This document shows positions 1-13,100 of a DNA stretch of 64,000 nt, in pieces (position 1 is the first letter of the stretch; each line of letters starts with the position of its first letter). Where the stretch lies: positions 186,001-250,000 of the forward strand of contig JAQJVK010000073.1 of the NCBI GenBank assembly GCA_035578135.1, in the 5' to 3' direction. Under the pieces are notes generated by a model. It did not search any database. It was not told the origin of the DNA and saw only the letters and a list, made by a program, of their open reading frames with translations. The position numbers and the translations under genes were made by a program. The stretch is from Flexamia atlantica (lineage: Eukaryota > Arthropoda > Insecta > Hemiptera > Cicadellidae).

Positions 1-115
1 GCCAGTTGCTAACTGCACTTACTTGGTCCAAGTCCGCACTGAAAAAACAGACCATGCTTCAGCGATCTCAGCGCTATGCCACGTAACACAAGTAGGCAAG
101 GAACTACCATCCTAA
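1..115 (+). pseudogene. Fragment of a CR1-like LINE reverse transcriptase C-terminal region
   Basis: A frame open from base 4 reads Gln-Leu-Leu-Thr-Ala-Leu-Thr-Trp then Met-Leu-Gln-Arg-Ser-Gln-Arg-Tyr before a stop. The Leu-Gln-Arg-Ser-Gln motif matches the same place in the LINE fragment near 32030 and Leu-Gln-Arg-Ala-Gln in the intact LINE near 60700. It is only a short scrap cut by the window edge, and the following bases to about 400 look non-coding. Confidence 0.4.
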
Positions 116-736
116 GTTTACATTTTTTATCTCTAAACGTCAAATATTCCTCATTTATTTATGTTATTTATGTTTACATTTCATCATATTACTTGTTTAT
201 TTACTTTTAATGTTTTTTTTAAAGTAATTGATTAGCAGCGCAGCTTTGAGTCCTGAGCCAGACTTTCACTCTGCCTACTTGTTTGGCGTCGTGAATTCTG
301 CAGCATGGCCGGTATTTTTAGTGTGGCCTTGCTTGGTCACATCTACAAACTTGAGTAGTATATATTAAAAACTGATTGACTGAATATAGACTGAAATCAG
401 CTTAGCAATTTGCTGAGTTAGGAATTTGCATCATGAAGCAGGTCTTTCTGTGAATCAATGCTTTAGCAATTATTTTTGTTTTGTGTGTTACTAATGTTTT
501 ACGACTCCTCTTGGCTGAACCTCTATCTGAAGGTGTCGTAGTGAAGTCTAAATGGCCGTAACGTTTGTTACAACTTAAGAGCTGTACGACAAAAGTAACA
601 TTTATTCATGTTTTTGTTAGCTTTCCTTTAGAATTTTAAAATCAATTCAGGGGTGAATCCTAAAATAAATAAAAATGATACTGGTGTAATATATTTTAAT
701 CTACTCATATCCTGTATTTTGCTGATTTTTTTGCAG

Positions 737-1155
737 AAGTCTGGAAGCATGCAGTTAAGGCATTCTATGAAGATCGTAGCATTTACGTAAACCGAACTGG
801 AATCAAATTTATTTCTCTACTGTTAAGTAAAGTTAGCGGAGATCAAGTTGTTGAAGTTTTGAATTTTGTCAGTAAACCACTAGTTGACAACCGTTTAATA
901 ACTATAAAAGCCTTTCCAAACCAGGAAGAACATAATCTTCCTACATTGAAAAAGGAGCGTGCATATGGATTATGCTTAGACAAACAATTTGTAAATTCTT
1001 TAAAACAAAATTCACGATTAAAAAATCTTCTACGAGCTGCTACGTTCATGTGCGGTATTTTGGAGCAGTTACTATTGAATAATTCAGTTCTACCTATCGA
1101 ATTCGAATGCAATTTCAAAACTGATCTGGACTCAGAAGACTTGACTTCTACTCAG
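737..1155 (+). CDS. BRAT1: Exon 1 in window of BRAT1-like gene
   Basis: The acceptor is a T-rich tract ending TTTTTTGCAG at 736, and the donor is CAG|GTAAGA after 1155. The frame opens mid-codon and reads from Val-Trp-Lys at 739 for 139 codons, ending in phase 0. The ATG at 859 is internal, because the frame is open back to the acceptor; it should not be taken as the start. The segment is rich in Leu and Lys with amphipathic helices, as expected for HEAT-type repeats. Confidence 0.7.
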
Positions 1156-4100
1156 GTAAGACATTTGGATACTATTTTGTGTAAGCTGGAGATGGGGTCT
1201 ATCCTTTCCTTGCCTTATTTATTATTTGTCTCTCGAAAACATTGCCATGTAAGCAACACTTAAAAAAAACCTAGGCTTAATGAGATGAGCACCAACACCA
1301 CATGGTTATGGGGTGATACCATGTGGTTTAATAAACAGCTGTGAACATGTTAATTCTTTTTCATCATACTGACATAGAAACATATGTTTTCTGTTCTTTT
1401 ATTGTTGGCTTGAAAGTCACCCTTTGCAGATACCAGTCCAGAAAACTTTCCGGCCTAGGCTGGAAAGTTTTCCAGACCACGATTACAGGAAATGATTTAA
1501 AAAAACGGCTGATTTGTGGCAAACCACAACTCAGCATGTATCGACTCGCACGGGAACTATGAACTATCATTCTCATCCGGTAAAACAGTACTTTTTGGCC
1601 TAGTAATGTCATATTACAACTATTCAACTATATTCAAGCCTATTACAACCATTCTTCCTTTCTCCCAGTTCTCTTTCTCGCTAAAATACGAAAGATTCTA
1701 TGCAATTAATGTTCAAATACCAAAAATTTTAAAAACCTCTTAGTTATCAGGTGTTCTTTTTCTTTGCAGATGTTTGACCATTTCATTGATTGAAATATAA
1801 AATTTCAGCCAAGCACCTTAAAAGCTTCTTGGTAATATAATGTTAATTTAATATAAGTTAATGGTTTACACTGCACCACAAAAAAAATCTGAAACTCCTA
1901 CCCATTAGGAGAAAGCTTATAGGCCTACTTCTATCGGGCATGCTTTTATTTCTCTTCATTAGACAACATATTTAAACATAACCGATTTCAATTTCATAGT
2001 ATTCAGTGACTATTGTGTCATATATGTATGCTGCAATGTTTATTAATCTCACGAATTGTCTATGATTTGTGCGGTGATACATCACGTAGTCGTGTACGTC
2101 ACAAGGTGGTTGTGTCCAGGACTGCGTGACACTGCTACAGCTGATGGCCGTGATAGAGCTGTCGTCTGCGTGCTGGTCGCGGTCGCTGGGTCGTGCGCCG
2201 TGCCCCGCGCAGCAGCTGTTCCCGGTCGTGCAGCGGACCGTTCGATCCCTCCTCGGCCGAGCCGATTTCACTGGCCTCATGGACTTCTGTGTCTTCTGTC
2301 TGAAACGCGTCCACTTCTTCGGAATCAAGTGTCTGAAGCATAAGTTCTGCGACTGCTCGAGCTGCAGGGAACTGGAGACCTTGTTGGTGCAACAGTTGGT
2401 AATTTCAATTCAGTTTTTCTATCCTAGCTAATAGGGGTTGGTGAGTATTTGAAATAACTGATTGTTTTTTGACGTTGACACAACTTGACTGGAAGTTTCG
2501 CAAAATACCTGTAAGTTTGGGAGAAAAAAAGATTCTCTCAGTTTTGATCCAAGATTGGACAGAATCGTTCTTTAGTTAGAATAATTAGCTAGCTAGGCAT
2601 AACACATTTTGTGTGACCCCAATGTCTCACCTCCAGTCTTATTTTATTTATTTATCAATGTAAAAAGTAAAAAGATTATCTTCAAGTAATAAAAGATCCA
2701 GTTTGGTTGACAATCGGATTAGAGCAGCATTTGACCGATTCGCCAATAGATGTCTTAGGTAGGCACCTAGCGGCACTCTGGCAAAGTAACATGACGTAGT
2801 ATATTCCAAATCTTTTAGATAGCATTGCAGCAGTTTTCTAAATCCACTCACTGGAAGTGTCTCAAGCATTCACGTCAATTTCGACAGGCTGATTGGGTCA
2901 GCATAGTTTCCAATCAACATTTCTCATGATTAAATATCGTTCAATAAACCTAATAGATCATTGTTCTTGAGATTATCTTATCTATCGTATACCCAAAAAT
3001 GGGTAGCAAAATCAATATACTGGTTTATAGCATTATTGTCATAGGTTCTAATTTTTCTTTGTCGCCCAATCGGGTCAGCAGGTCAAAATATTATCGATTA
3101 TTCCTTAAAAATGTTTAATATCAACCCAATTGGTCATAAATTATTTTTACATGAAATTATATTTATTTAATTAAAAAGACATCACAACCAAAGTGAAAGA
3201 GTAGAAAAAATCACATAACTGAAATTTCAACTTAAAATTGTGCATAGCACTAAGATAATCAGATCAAAAATATGCATGGCAGCTAACATGTTAAGTCTGT
3301 AATAAGGCCCCTTTAAAAGTCCTTTCACCAATATCTCACTCAAAGCCTACCCATTACTTGTTTTTATATTCACAAATTTCATGGAGTGAATAAATTTGTA
3401 TTTACGTAAATTCACATATTTTATACAGTGTAATAATTTAAGTTTTGGTATAATTTCATTTGGTATTTTAGAACCATTAATCAAGAGTTTATCGTCTCTA
3501 AGCACATGTGCGATTGACAATATATAATAGCATTTAAGTTGAACTCTAGTTAAACCTTTAGTTAAACCTAGTTGAATTTTTCACCAAATTTTTAGATATT
3601 ATTTTGAATTGGCATTTCCTTTGCAAACTAAAAAAAATATCAATCTATAAAACATTGGATAACCAATGATGTAAAACAGGAAAAGCAGGATATAATTGGA
3701 TTAAGTAAATTTACGTCATCATATTGTGTTTTTTTTTGGTGCAAGTAAAAACAAGGAACTTTATGACATTGTAAAATTAAGAAATAAGCAATTCAAACAA
3801 AGTTGATTAAATGTAAAAAAGAGTATTTTGATGAAAAAACAAAAAATCTTCAAATGTTAGCAAAACCACTTGAACATTGTTAATTTTGAAACTGGAAGTT
3901 CTAAGACTTGCTTTGAGGAAAATATTGTTTTGAGAGAGGGCGATAAACAAATAACTGATCCATATGAAATAAGTAATTTATTCAATGCTCAGTTTACAAA
4001 TACGGTTCAAAATCTTATGAAAAACAGTAACAAAACAATTCCTGATCATGATGAAACTGAACAAAATAACACAGATGGTATAATTATTCAAAACACTTTC

Positions 4101-7100
4101 AAATGCCCCCCCCCCCCACAGATGAAAAAGAAATTATAGATATAGTCAAAACTTTTAAAAACAAGCTATCAAGTGGTTATGACGAAATCCCAACCAAACT
4201 GATCAAACATTCTATGAAACCTCTTCTGAAACCTCTCGTGCACTTAATTAACACTTCATTAATCATGGGTATCTTTCCCTCGGAACTCAAAATCTCGAAA
4301 GTAGTACCGATTTTTAAAAAAGGAACCAAAACTGACCCAAATAACTACCGGCCAGTATCTGTGCTTCCTGCAGTATCAAAAGTTTATGAACGAGTTATGC
4401 TGAACAGATTAGCTGTTTTTTTGGAAGAAAGTAACCTTTTTGATTAAGAGAAGCACGGATTCAGGAAGGGCAAATCGGTGACCACTGCTTTAGTTGATTT
4501 TACTGAGTCAATCATCGATTCAATAGATCAAGGTGAAAAACCTATCGGTATTTTTATGGATCTCTCTAAAGCTTTCAATACTATTTCTCACAGTATTTTG
4601 CTTAAAAAATTGAACACTTTTGGTATCAAAGGTAGAATTTTAAATTGGTTTAATTCTTACCTCAGTAACAGGTCTCAATTTGTAGAAATTTCATTTTTTC
4701 AAAACAACCAAATTACAAAGGTAAAATCAAAATCATCAAAGGTGCTGCAGGGAGTACCTCAAGGTTCAATACTTGGACCAGTGTTATTTCTGTGTTATAT
4801 TCAAGGGTTTCCTAAAATTTTAGATAATGTCCCAGGCATTAAAAGCGAGTTAATTCTTTATGCAGATGACTCTAATATGATTATTTCATCCAACAATATA
4901 GATGATTTAGAAAAAAATAGCCAAACTCAAATCTCAACAATTCAAAAATATTTAAAAAATAATGACTTGTTCTTAAACTTGGATAAAACAAATTTTATTG
5001 GTTTTGAAACAAAGCAAAATAGAAGCACTGTTGTACCAAATATTGTTAGTGAAAACATTAATATTAATCAAATTCACAATACAAAATTTTTAGGATTAGA
5101 ATAAAATTACTACCAGTTGATAGTAACTTAAGTTGGGACTTACATATTAAAAACATAATTTAAAATTCACTCTGGAATATATATGTTGCAAAGAATGTCT
5201 CAGCTATGTATTGCTTCTGTTTTAAAAACTATCTACCACGCTCATGTACATAGTCATATTGCTTATGGGCTTTTTGTTTATGGGGGAACAAGTAATTACA
5301 ACCTCAATAAAATTTTACTTCTCCAAAAACGGGATAAGAATAATCTTGAAACTAAAGTGGGATGATCATGTAAGGGACCATTTTAAAAATTTAGAAATTT
5401 TAACAGTATATGATCAATATATTCTTGACTGTGTTATCTACATAAAAAGCAACATTCATAATTTTGATTTCCACTCTGAGTGTCATTCCTATGACACAAG
5501 ACATAAAAACAAAATTAATATTCAAAAACACAGACTTTCTTTTTTTACTAAGAAAACTAGCTACATGGGTACTAAATTTTGGAATTTGTTACCATTAGAA
5601 ATAAGGGATGTACAAAACCAACTTAAATTTAAGGGAAAATTAAAATCATTTTTGATAAATAATCCGCATTACTCGTTGGAAGAGTTTTATACTATGAAAC
5701 AATGAAGGAATTTCCATTTTTAAAAGTAAAACTATGTATTAGTGACTAAGGCTATTGATTGTAAATAAATATTGACACTATTTTATGTACACTGTGTACT
5801 ATATAAATAAAGATATTTGAATTGAATTGAATTTAACCTTTACTATAGAGGTCTGCGGGTACCCGAAAATTCGGGTAGCTTCGTGTAATTACGTGAACCC
5901 GAGTGGTCGGGCGGGTTCGACACGTCTCTGGCTTTGTTCGGGCAGGTTTTTAATACACGTCGGGTCGGGCGGGTACCTACTACCCCAAAGAAATCGGGTT
6001 GAAGATACCCGACATATTACCCGAAAGAAACCTGAAACTTTAAAAAATGTTCAACAATAATTAATTTGCGCAAAGCTGTAGTCTTACGACATCCACGCAA
6101 TATAAAAACGTGAGAAACAAAGACGGTCGCGATCGCGATGTAAAAACTTAGAAGCAATATTCACTGTACGTCTCACTCAGACAACAGCCGTCTCTTTGCC
6201 GGCTCAAAATTATCGTATTCTCGTATCCTCCTTTTGACGCAATGAAATAGTCGTACCAGCCGAGCTTGTGATACAAGAGGTATTTTTAAGAAGATAATTA
6301 ATTGCTGCGATCTATTCTTCGACACGTTAAACCGGAAGAGCGTGTCCTTCCCACAAAAAAAATACACAAAAAATAATCCCTGAAGTGATAAGGAAAGGAA
6401 ATTGACAGGTGAAAAGAAATATTATCTCCAAATAGGTGGAATTTGGAGAGTTTCTGCTTTATTTAGTTGACCTTGAAGAACCACAAAAAAACACATTAGT
6501 CCATCGTTTAATCGTAGATTTTCTCTTGAACGGCAAGAGATAGAAGTTTCATTTTTGTCTCATTTGATTTATAAAAATTAGACAAAAAATATGAGCCCTC
6601 AGATTCGGTTGTAGGAAAAGTGGTTTGGGTTTTCACATTTCGTTGTAGGGAATCTTTATCTCCTATTTATCTCTCGAGCTGAGATGCACGCAAGCACGCA
6701 GATAACAGGCGGACAGGCTTAATTGATAAGTTAACACCCGAACCCGACCCGAATTTTTTTCCACTTATAATATCCGAACCCGACCTGACCCGAAAATTGA
6801 TGGTAATCCACTACCCGACCCGAACTTGACCCGGCTTGAAAAATCACTACCTGCAGACCTCTACTTTACAAACTAAAAATTTAAGTAAGAATATTTGATA
6901 AATTAAAACTTTAAAGTTAAAAAATAAAATGTGTTAAGAAAATAAACCATTATATTACAAATATGGTACATAGTTATTTTATTCAAGTTAACATCGTGTC
7001 TGTATAAAAAAGGTTTTGTTTGATTTTCCTATTTAGTGTATCTTTGTTATGTTTTAGCAAATGTTCCTAGAGCTACATCTTATATGTTTTTGCACGGAAA

Positions 7101-10100
7101 CTTGCAGTGCTGCAAACCTCTGCAATGTTGAAGGTTCGATAACCGTACCCGACCTGGATGGCGAATGTTTAGAGAAATTCAATCAAGTCAGGTCATCAAG
7201 ATCCCAAAGTTTTCAGTACTTTCATCGTTCTATTTTTTCCATTACACGAAGTGTAGACTTCATTTATTACAAGAATAACGTGAGTAAACTTTATTACCGG
7301 TACTCGTTTTATAACTTGTTTAAGAAAATTTTGAAGAAATTCAATTTGTTTTTACAATTTTACTAAACTGTATTTTTGTGCACAATTGCTGGTTTTCAAT
7401 TAAAGGAATAATTTTTCTAAAAGCTAGTAATTTAGGCTAAGTACATTCATAGACTTCATAGTAAAATAAGTTGTCTTGTAAAATAGAGCATAAACTTTGA
7501 TAAATGCTCTATAATAATGACATTATTTATTTATTACAGTTTTAAAGCTTGTATTAGTTGCAGAGTAGAGGTCTACTGTCAGTTTCCAGCCAGGCAGTAG
7601 TGAAGAAAACGTTTGTATGCTTGAAATTTGCCCCCAAATATAAAGTTACCCAAAAATTGCTAACAGCCTTCCACAATATAACCATATTTTGCTCACAAAA
7701 ATTAATCATATAAAGAAAATATTAATTTTATAAAGCAAAATTTATGAAAGCTCTTATGTCAACGTAGAGATCTTAATTAGAATTTATTTTTACTCGCCTA
7801 TTTTTTGAAATTTTTATCCTCGGCCTTCTTTAACAGAGGCTATAGTCCCCCTCCATCATCTGAGTAACATAAGTATGCCAAAAGTAGGAGTAACCTGTTA
7901 ATGTAACTATAACTGATTCCAGATGGAGGCCATATCTTCTGTAGTTATCAGCTCCTTCGGGTCGATGAAGAAACATTTGTGGCCTGAGAAAAGTGTTCCG
8001 AGTTCAAGCCTCTTGAGTTTGATTACACTTGCCGGCAAACTGGTTGAAAGCTCCACCGGATGGGACTTCAGTCGACAGTTGTTCACTTCAGTGCCATGGA
8101 TTCTGGAGAGAGTGGAAAATGAAGATTCAAGAGTATGTTAATTCTTTTATTTTAAGTGTTCATTTAAAAATTAGTTTTACGATGTTTATAATTGCATTAG
8201 TTTTAATTAGAGATTATGAACTTATTTTGTGAGAATCATGATCAAGTTAATAACATTTTTCTGGTAAAAGATATTGGTAGTGTGCTTAACTTGAATCAGT
8301 CAATCAAAAGTCAAATTAATCCTGAAGTCTATTAGATCAAACATCAGCTAATCGTGAAAAGTTAAGATTAGAGCTTGGCTTCCGCAGCTGTTAGTGCAGT
8401 CATGGCTACTTAGGTGCTCATGCATCCACCTGAGCGCCCACAGCCTTTGTAGGAGCTAGCTTAACCTACAAAAGGATGAAAGAGAATTTTTAAATATTGG
8501 AATGGGGACCTGAAAAACAGAGCTGAAGTGAAAACTAGAGAAAGGACTACATTTTGTCAGGACTTATACAGAAGAACCTCGGTTATACAATACTTGATAA
8601 TGCGACATCCTCTAAAATCAAATCCTCTTGAAGTTTCCATAACACTCAATGTTAAATTAACCTCCATAATTTGACAGTTTTCGTCCAAACAAGCTTGGCA
8701 ATACGGATTTGTCCATATTTACATTTTAGCTCTGAACCTCTATAACCTGACATTTTTGGGAATCAACCTCGATGAGACGTATCCAAACCTTATATTGCAA
8801 TGTTGTCCTGCTTTTATGCGCAATGGTTCTCATGGTCAGTGAATTTCCAGAAGAGATGTTTTGGGGTAAACAACGGACGTTGATTCCTAGTCTATTTTGA
8901 AACCTTCCAATTACTTGACATACCTTACAAAAAAAGGATGTGAAAAAAATCCCATATCAGACCGTTGTTTACCTGATCTATGATGACACCCGTCCCCATG
9001 CAGCAGCAGCAACTTCAAAGGACTTTTTTGCCTAAATTGAGACATTTTTGGACAAAAATCATGTGACCCTCTTCTGGGACCCTTGAAGTGATTCGCATCT
9101 GTTTTCAGTGCTATGGGAATTTTTAGGTAGGAAAGTGTTTGCGAAGGACAAGGAACCAAAAGAAACAACATTATCAGTTAATTTCCTCTTGGCAGGACAC
9201 CACTGTTTTAAAGCAGTATAACCCTTGAGCGGGCGTATGCGGAGTTTTCCTCCGCATTTGTTTTTTTTATTAAAATAAATAGGCATAATGGGTGTTGGCA
9301 GTCGTGCCCGGCTCCGTACCTCATGCACCTCATTCCATAAATCCCCTAAAGCTATTTATAACTTCCCACACCCCCTTGGTACCTTGTTATTTGGAATTCA
9401 ATGATGCCGTGTCAGTTTGTGGAGCACCCTCTCCTGTAACACAGATAGTGTTACCTATTCCATACTAGAAAATTAATTACTATGTTCGATTGAACTTCTA
9501 CACCTATTAAGTTGAAAATTAATTGTATCAACGATGAAATGTGATTCCTAATGAAGTATGTCAACATTTAAATACAATGTTTCGTTATCAAACAAGTAAA
9601 ATGGGTAAAATTTGTGTAATTTAAAGTTGCGGAGTGAAACTTCGCATGCGCCCGCTGCTGTTTTACCGGTGAAGCGCCCGCTCAAGGGATAAGAATGAAT
9701 AATAAGCATTTAGCAGTAAGCAGTATAAAAAAGAAATATGTGAGGTATTGGCTCAGACACTGGGCTCCATGTTGATTCCAGGAGTGAAGACTTGTTGCAC
9801 ATCCAGATGTGGAGGTGGGGCATCAATGCTAGACCTAGCCACAAAACATTCTTTATATTTTGCATGATCCTGGTGTTTATATTTTGCATGATCCTGGTGT
9901 ATTATTCAGCAGCACTATCTGTCTGTGACATACTATAGTCAATTACATCCACTTCAAATCCTAGCTAACCCAAAAAGAGGCGCATCTCGGTCATAATGAA
10001 AGTGCTCCTTCTCTATTGATAGTTATCACTAAAACTAACTATTATTATAGACTACTACTGACTATTACTGACTATTATTTATTTATTTTATTTATTTAAA

Positions 10101-13100
10101 ACTTTTGTTTTTTTTACCTAAATAAAATAATCCGATGTTAAGAAATTGAAATTCACCAGCTCGTGTCAGCGTGCTGCATACAAATTTATTTATTATTTAT
10201 TCTGCCGGAAAAATCCTGGCCCTTAAAATTGGCCATAAAAAACACCTACCCTGCTCACATCTTTTCACGATTCTTATGTTTTATTTGTTCTTGTGTTTTT
10301 GTTATTGTTGTTTGATTCAGGTAACCGTAAACACGCTTCAGCTACTGAGCAAAATTCTCAAAACACTAATGATACCGGAATTAATTATTAATAGTACATT
10401 TGAAATGAATGACCTCACGTTCAAAATGTCACTCTTTACTCCTTCTCTGAAGAAAAATGTGTTAAATCATTTAAGTTGGGAGATAAGAGACACAACACTT
10501 GAAGTTTACCAGTTACTTTTGGAGCTTCAGGATTTAGGTAAGTTAGTAACAAACAAATCTTTATATAAATAAATAACTTTGTTCACTGATTTCACTCCAG
10601 TAAAGTTAATTAAAAATAGAATCCCAAATACCATAAAGCAAACATTTCAATACAAATTAAAATAAACTTAAAACTAGTTCTCCTCTTGAATTATTAGTAC
10701 CCACTTTAGGATTAAAAATATCTTCTCATAGAACTTTGCCATTTAGGACACCTAATAATGTCTTCCCCTGTACATGTCAGAGGTTGAGTTGTAGATCATT
10801 AAAATTCACCATGGTTTTTGCTATGAGCATCGATGAATGGTTTTGCATATTTATCCATGTTAGCTAAAATCATTGAAATTAAACAGATTGTTAAAGAAAG
10901 AAATCATAATATGTCAAATCAAACAAATTTTTTATAATAAAAAATAATATAAGATATAAAATATAAGATATAAAATATAAGATATAAAATATAATATTAT
11001 ATAAGTATTGTAATATAATGCTTTGAAACCCTGTTGAATTTTACAACTCACAAGTATTAGGCGAAAAATTTATTTGTTTGGAAGGGAAACCATACTATTA
11101 TAATATGTCCTAATGGGAATAACTTATAAATACCAAAATGGGAAGCACTTTTGAAAAGGTTACACTATATCTAGTTTATAACTGTTAATAATCCAAGTAG
11201 AATAATGATAATCACAATAATAAGATGTCTCTTAGCAACAGTTGACTTAAAAAGATTCAAATTCTAGCCTCAATGATTCTGTTCACTGTTTTGCTGCAGC
11301 ATTTGATACCTTAAATTATTTTTTCAGTTCCTGGCCTTTATAGTGTAGTGTTTTACGAGAATATCCACTCCGACGTTTTGGGATTAGCAGCCAATGATGC
11401 ATCAGCCTACGTCAGATCGTCAGCACTCAAGTTTTTCACTAAGGCTGTGAGAGCCAAAGTTTTTCTACATAAAATTTCGTCTACAAAATTAATTGTAAGC
11501 TATTTTAAAATTTAAATTGCAGGTTATTTGGTGTCTTTGTAAAATAATTTGGTTATATATTGTCAAAAATATTACTTCTACACTTCTACCTTTTTCCAAA
11601 AGATATCACTGAAAATTTCCTCTTTTTACTGACAGTCAACATTCTGTACAATATTCATTGAAAAATGAATAGCTCTGTCTGACATCTGTTTAAAAAAATT
11701 ATATAAATAACTTCTGTAATGTTGTCCTAAACTCACCAACATCAACAAAAGTATTGGGTATTTCCAATAAAGAATTTTTTTCTGGAACATAAATAAAAAT
11801 GGGCATGATCGGGTCTGTCTTATTAGTAAAATGTCAAGTGTTTCCTAATATTTTAACTGAAAAATTTCTTTATTAGACAATAATATAGTGAATTTTTATG
11901 TTTCACATCATTGTTTATATTCTTTTACAATTACCACTATTTCTCTGTCTGCCTGTTTTATTGTTTCTTTTATCCTTTATTTGTCTTGATTGTAGCACAC
12001 CTCGGATTACCCATTTAATGTAGCAGGGATCCATTCTGGATAGTAAAAATCAAGATTATCTAAAGTTATAGGTTATAAAAGTGGTAACCAATATAAAAGT
12101 GGTACCCAACCTTTTGGTGTCTACGTACCATTTACCACATTTTTCATAATTTGGCGTACCACTGCAAGGATCACCCCCCCCCACCACCACCACCACTACT
12201 GAGTTATCCTCTCCAACAATGCGTCACAGTTACTCTTTGGCGGTTTTGTTATTCCTAGTTAAATGTAATTTATTTTGTCAGTAAACATTTTTAGATAGTA
12301 ATATGACTATTAGGACATTTTGACATATTATATGTTTATCTCAGCCCTGCTTAATAATTTTCATAACTCTTGTGACAAGAAAACTATTTGAATGTTGATC
12401 CGAATTTTTCTAAGTTCATGAGGAAAAATAATCTCTGCCTAATATTTGGAATTTTACATATTACTCATATTTTATATCAAAAAATTAATTTAAATAAAAA
12501 TGGATATGATCAGGTCTGTCCTATTAGTAAAATGTCAATGTTTCTTAATATTTAAATTTAGTTAAAAGTCATTCAAAGTATACTTTATTTTCACCAATGA
12601 GGTTATATTTAAGCCTGTTACAAAAAGATGAACAATACATCTAACTTTTGTATTACCACCGAATTAACACTGTAATACTGGTAGTAGCATTTTTTCAATG
12701 AGAGGAATATTTTATAATGCTAAAAAGAACTACTCTTAAAATTAAAATGAAAGAGTAACAATACCAGGCTCAATTGAATTTGACAACTAAACGTAGATGC
12801 CCCACAAATATTTCATTAAATGACAATGATCAAGTACATTCTAAGGAACGACTTATCTAATATACGTTGGAATAACTTTAACATAGATACTAAGCAGAGT
12901 TTGGAAATGAAAAGTATGTAATCCTCCAAGGAAGGGTCAAATAAACATTCCTATAATATATTCCCCATTTTTACATAGTCATTAGTCGTTGAGGGCTACT
13001 CAGCCCATAGCCTGTGACATACGTCTTGTCACTTCTGCTACGTGTTGCTTGTGTTTATTGTCAAAATGAGTAAAATTCAGTTATTTATGAGTTATTCATT

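Noticed and set aside
1770..1795. Alternative acceptor TTTCTTTGCAG at 1769 as an extra exon
   Set aside because: The continuing frame meets a stop after seven codons, and the next exon joins in phase without it.
1964..2392. Overlapping open frames on the - strand at 1972-2328 and 2135-2392
   Set aside because: They mirror the GC-rich exon 2120-2398, whose splice sites and phase fit the + strand gene. No domain is seen in the - strand peptides.
8373..8480. Possible tRNA-like SINE
   Set aside because: Some A-box-like bases, but no B box or stem pairing; not supportable.
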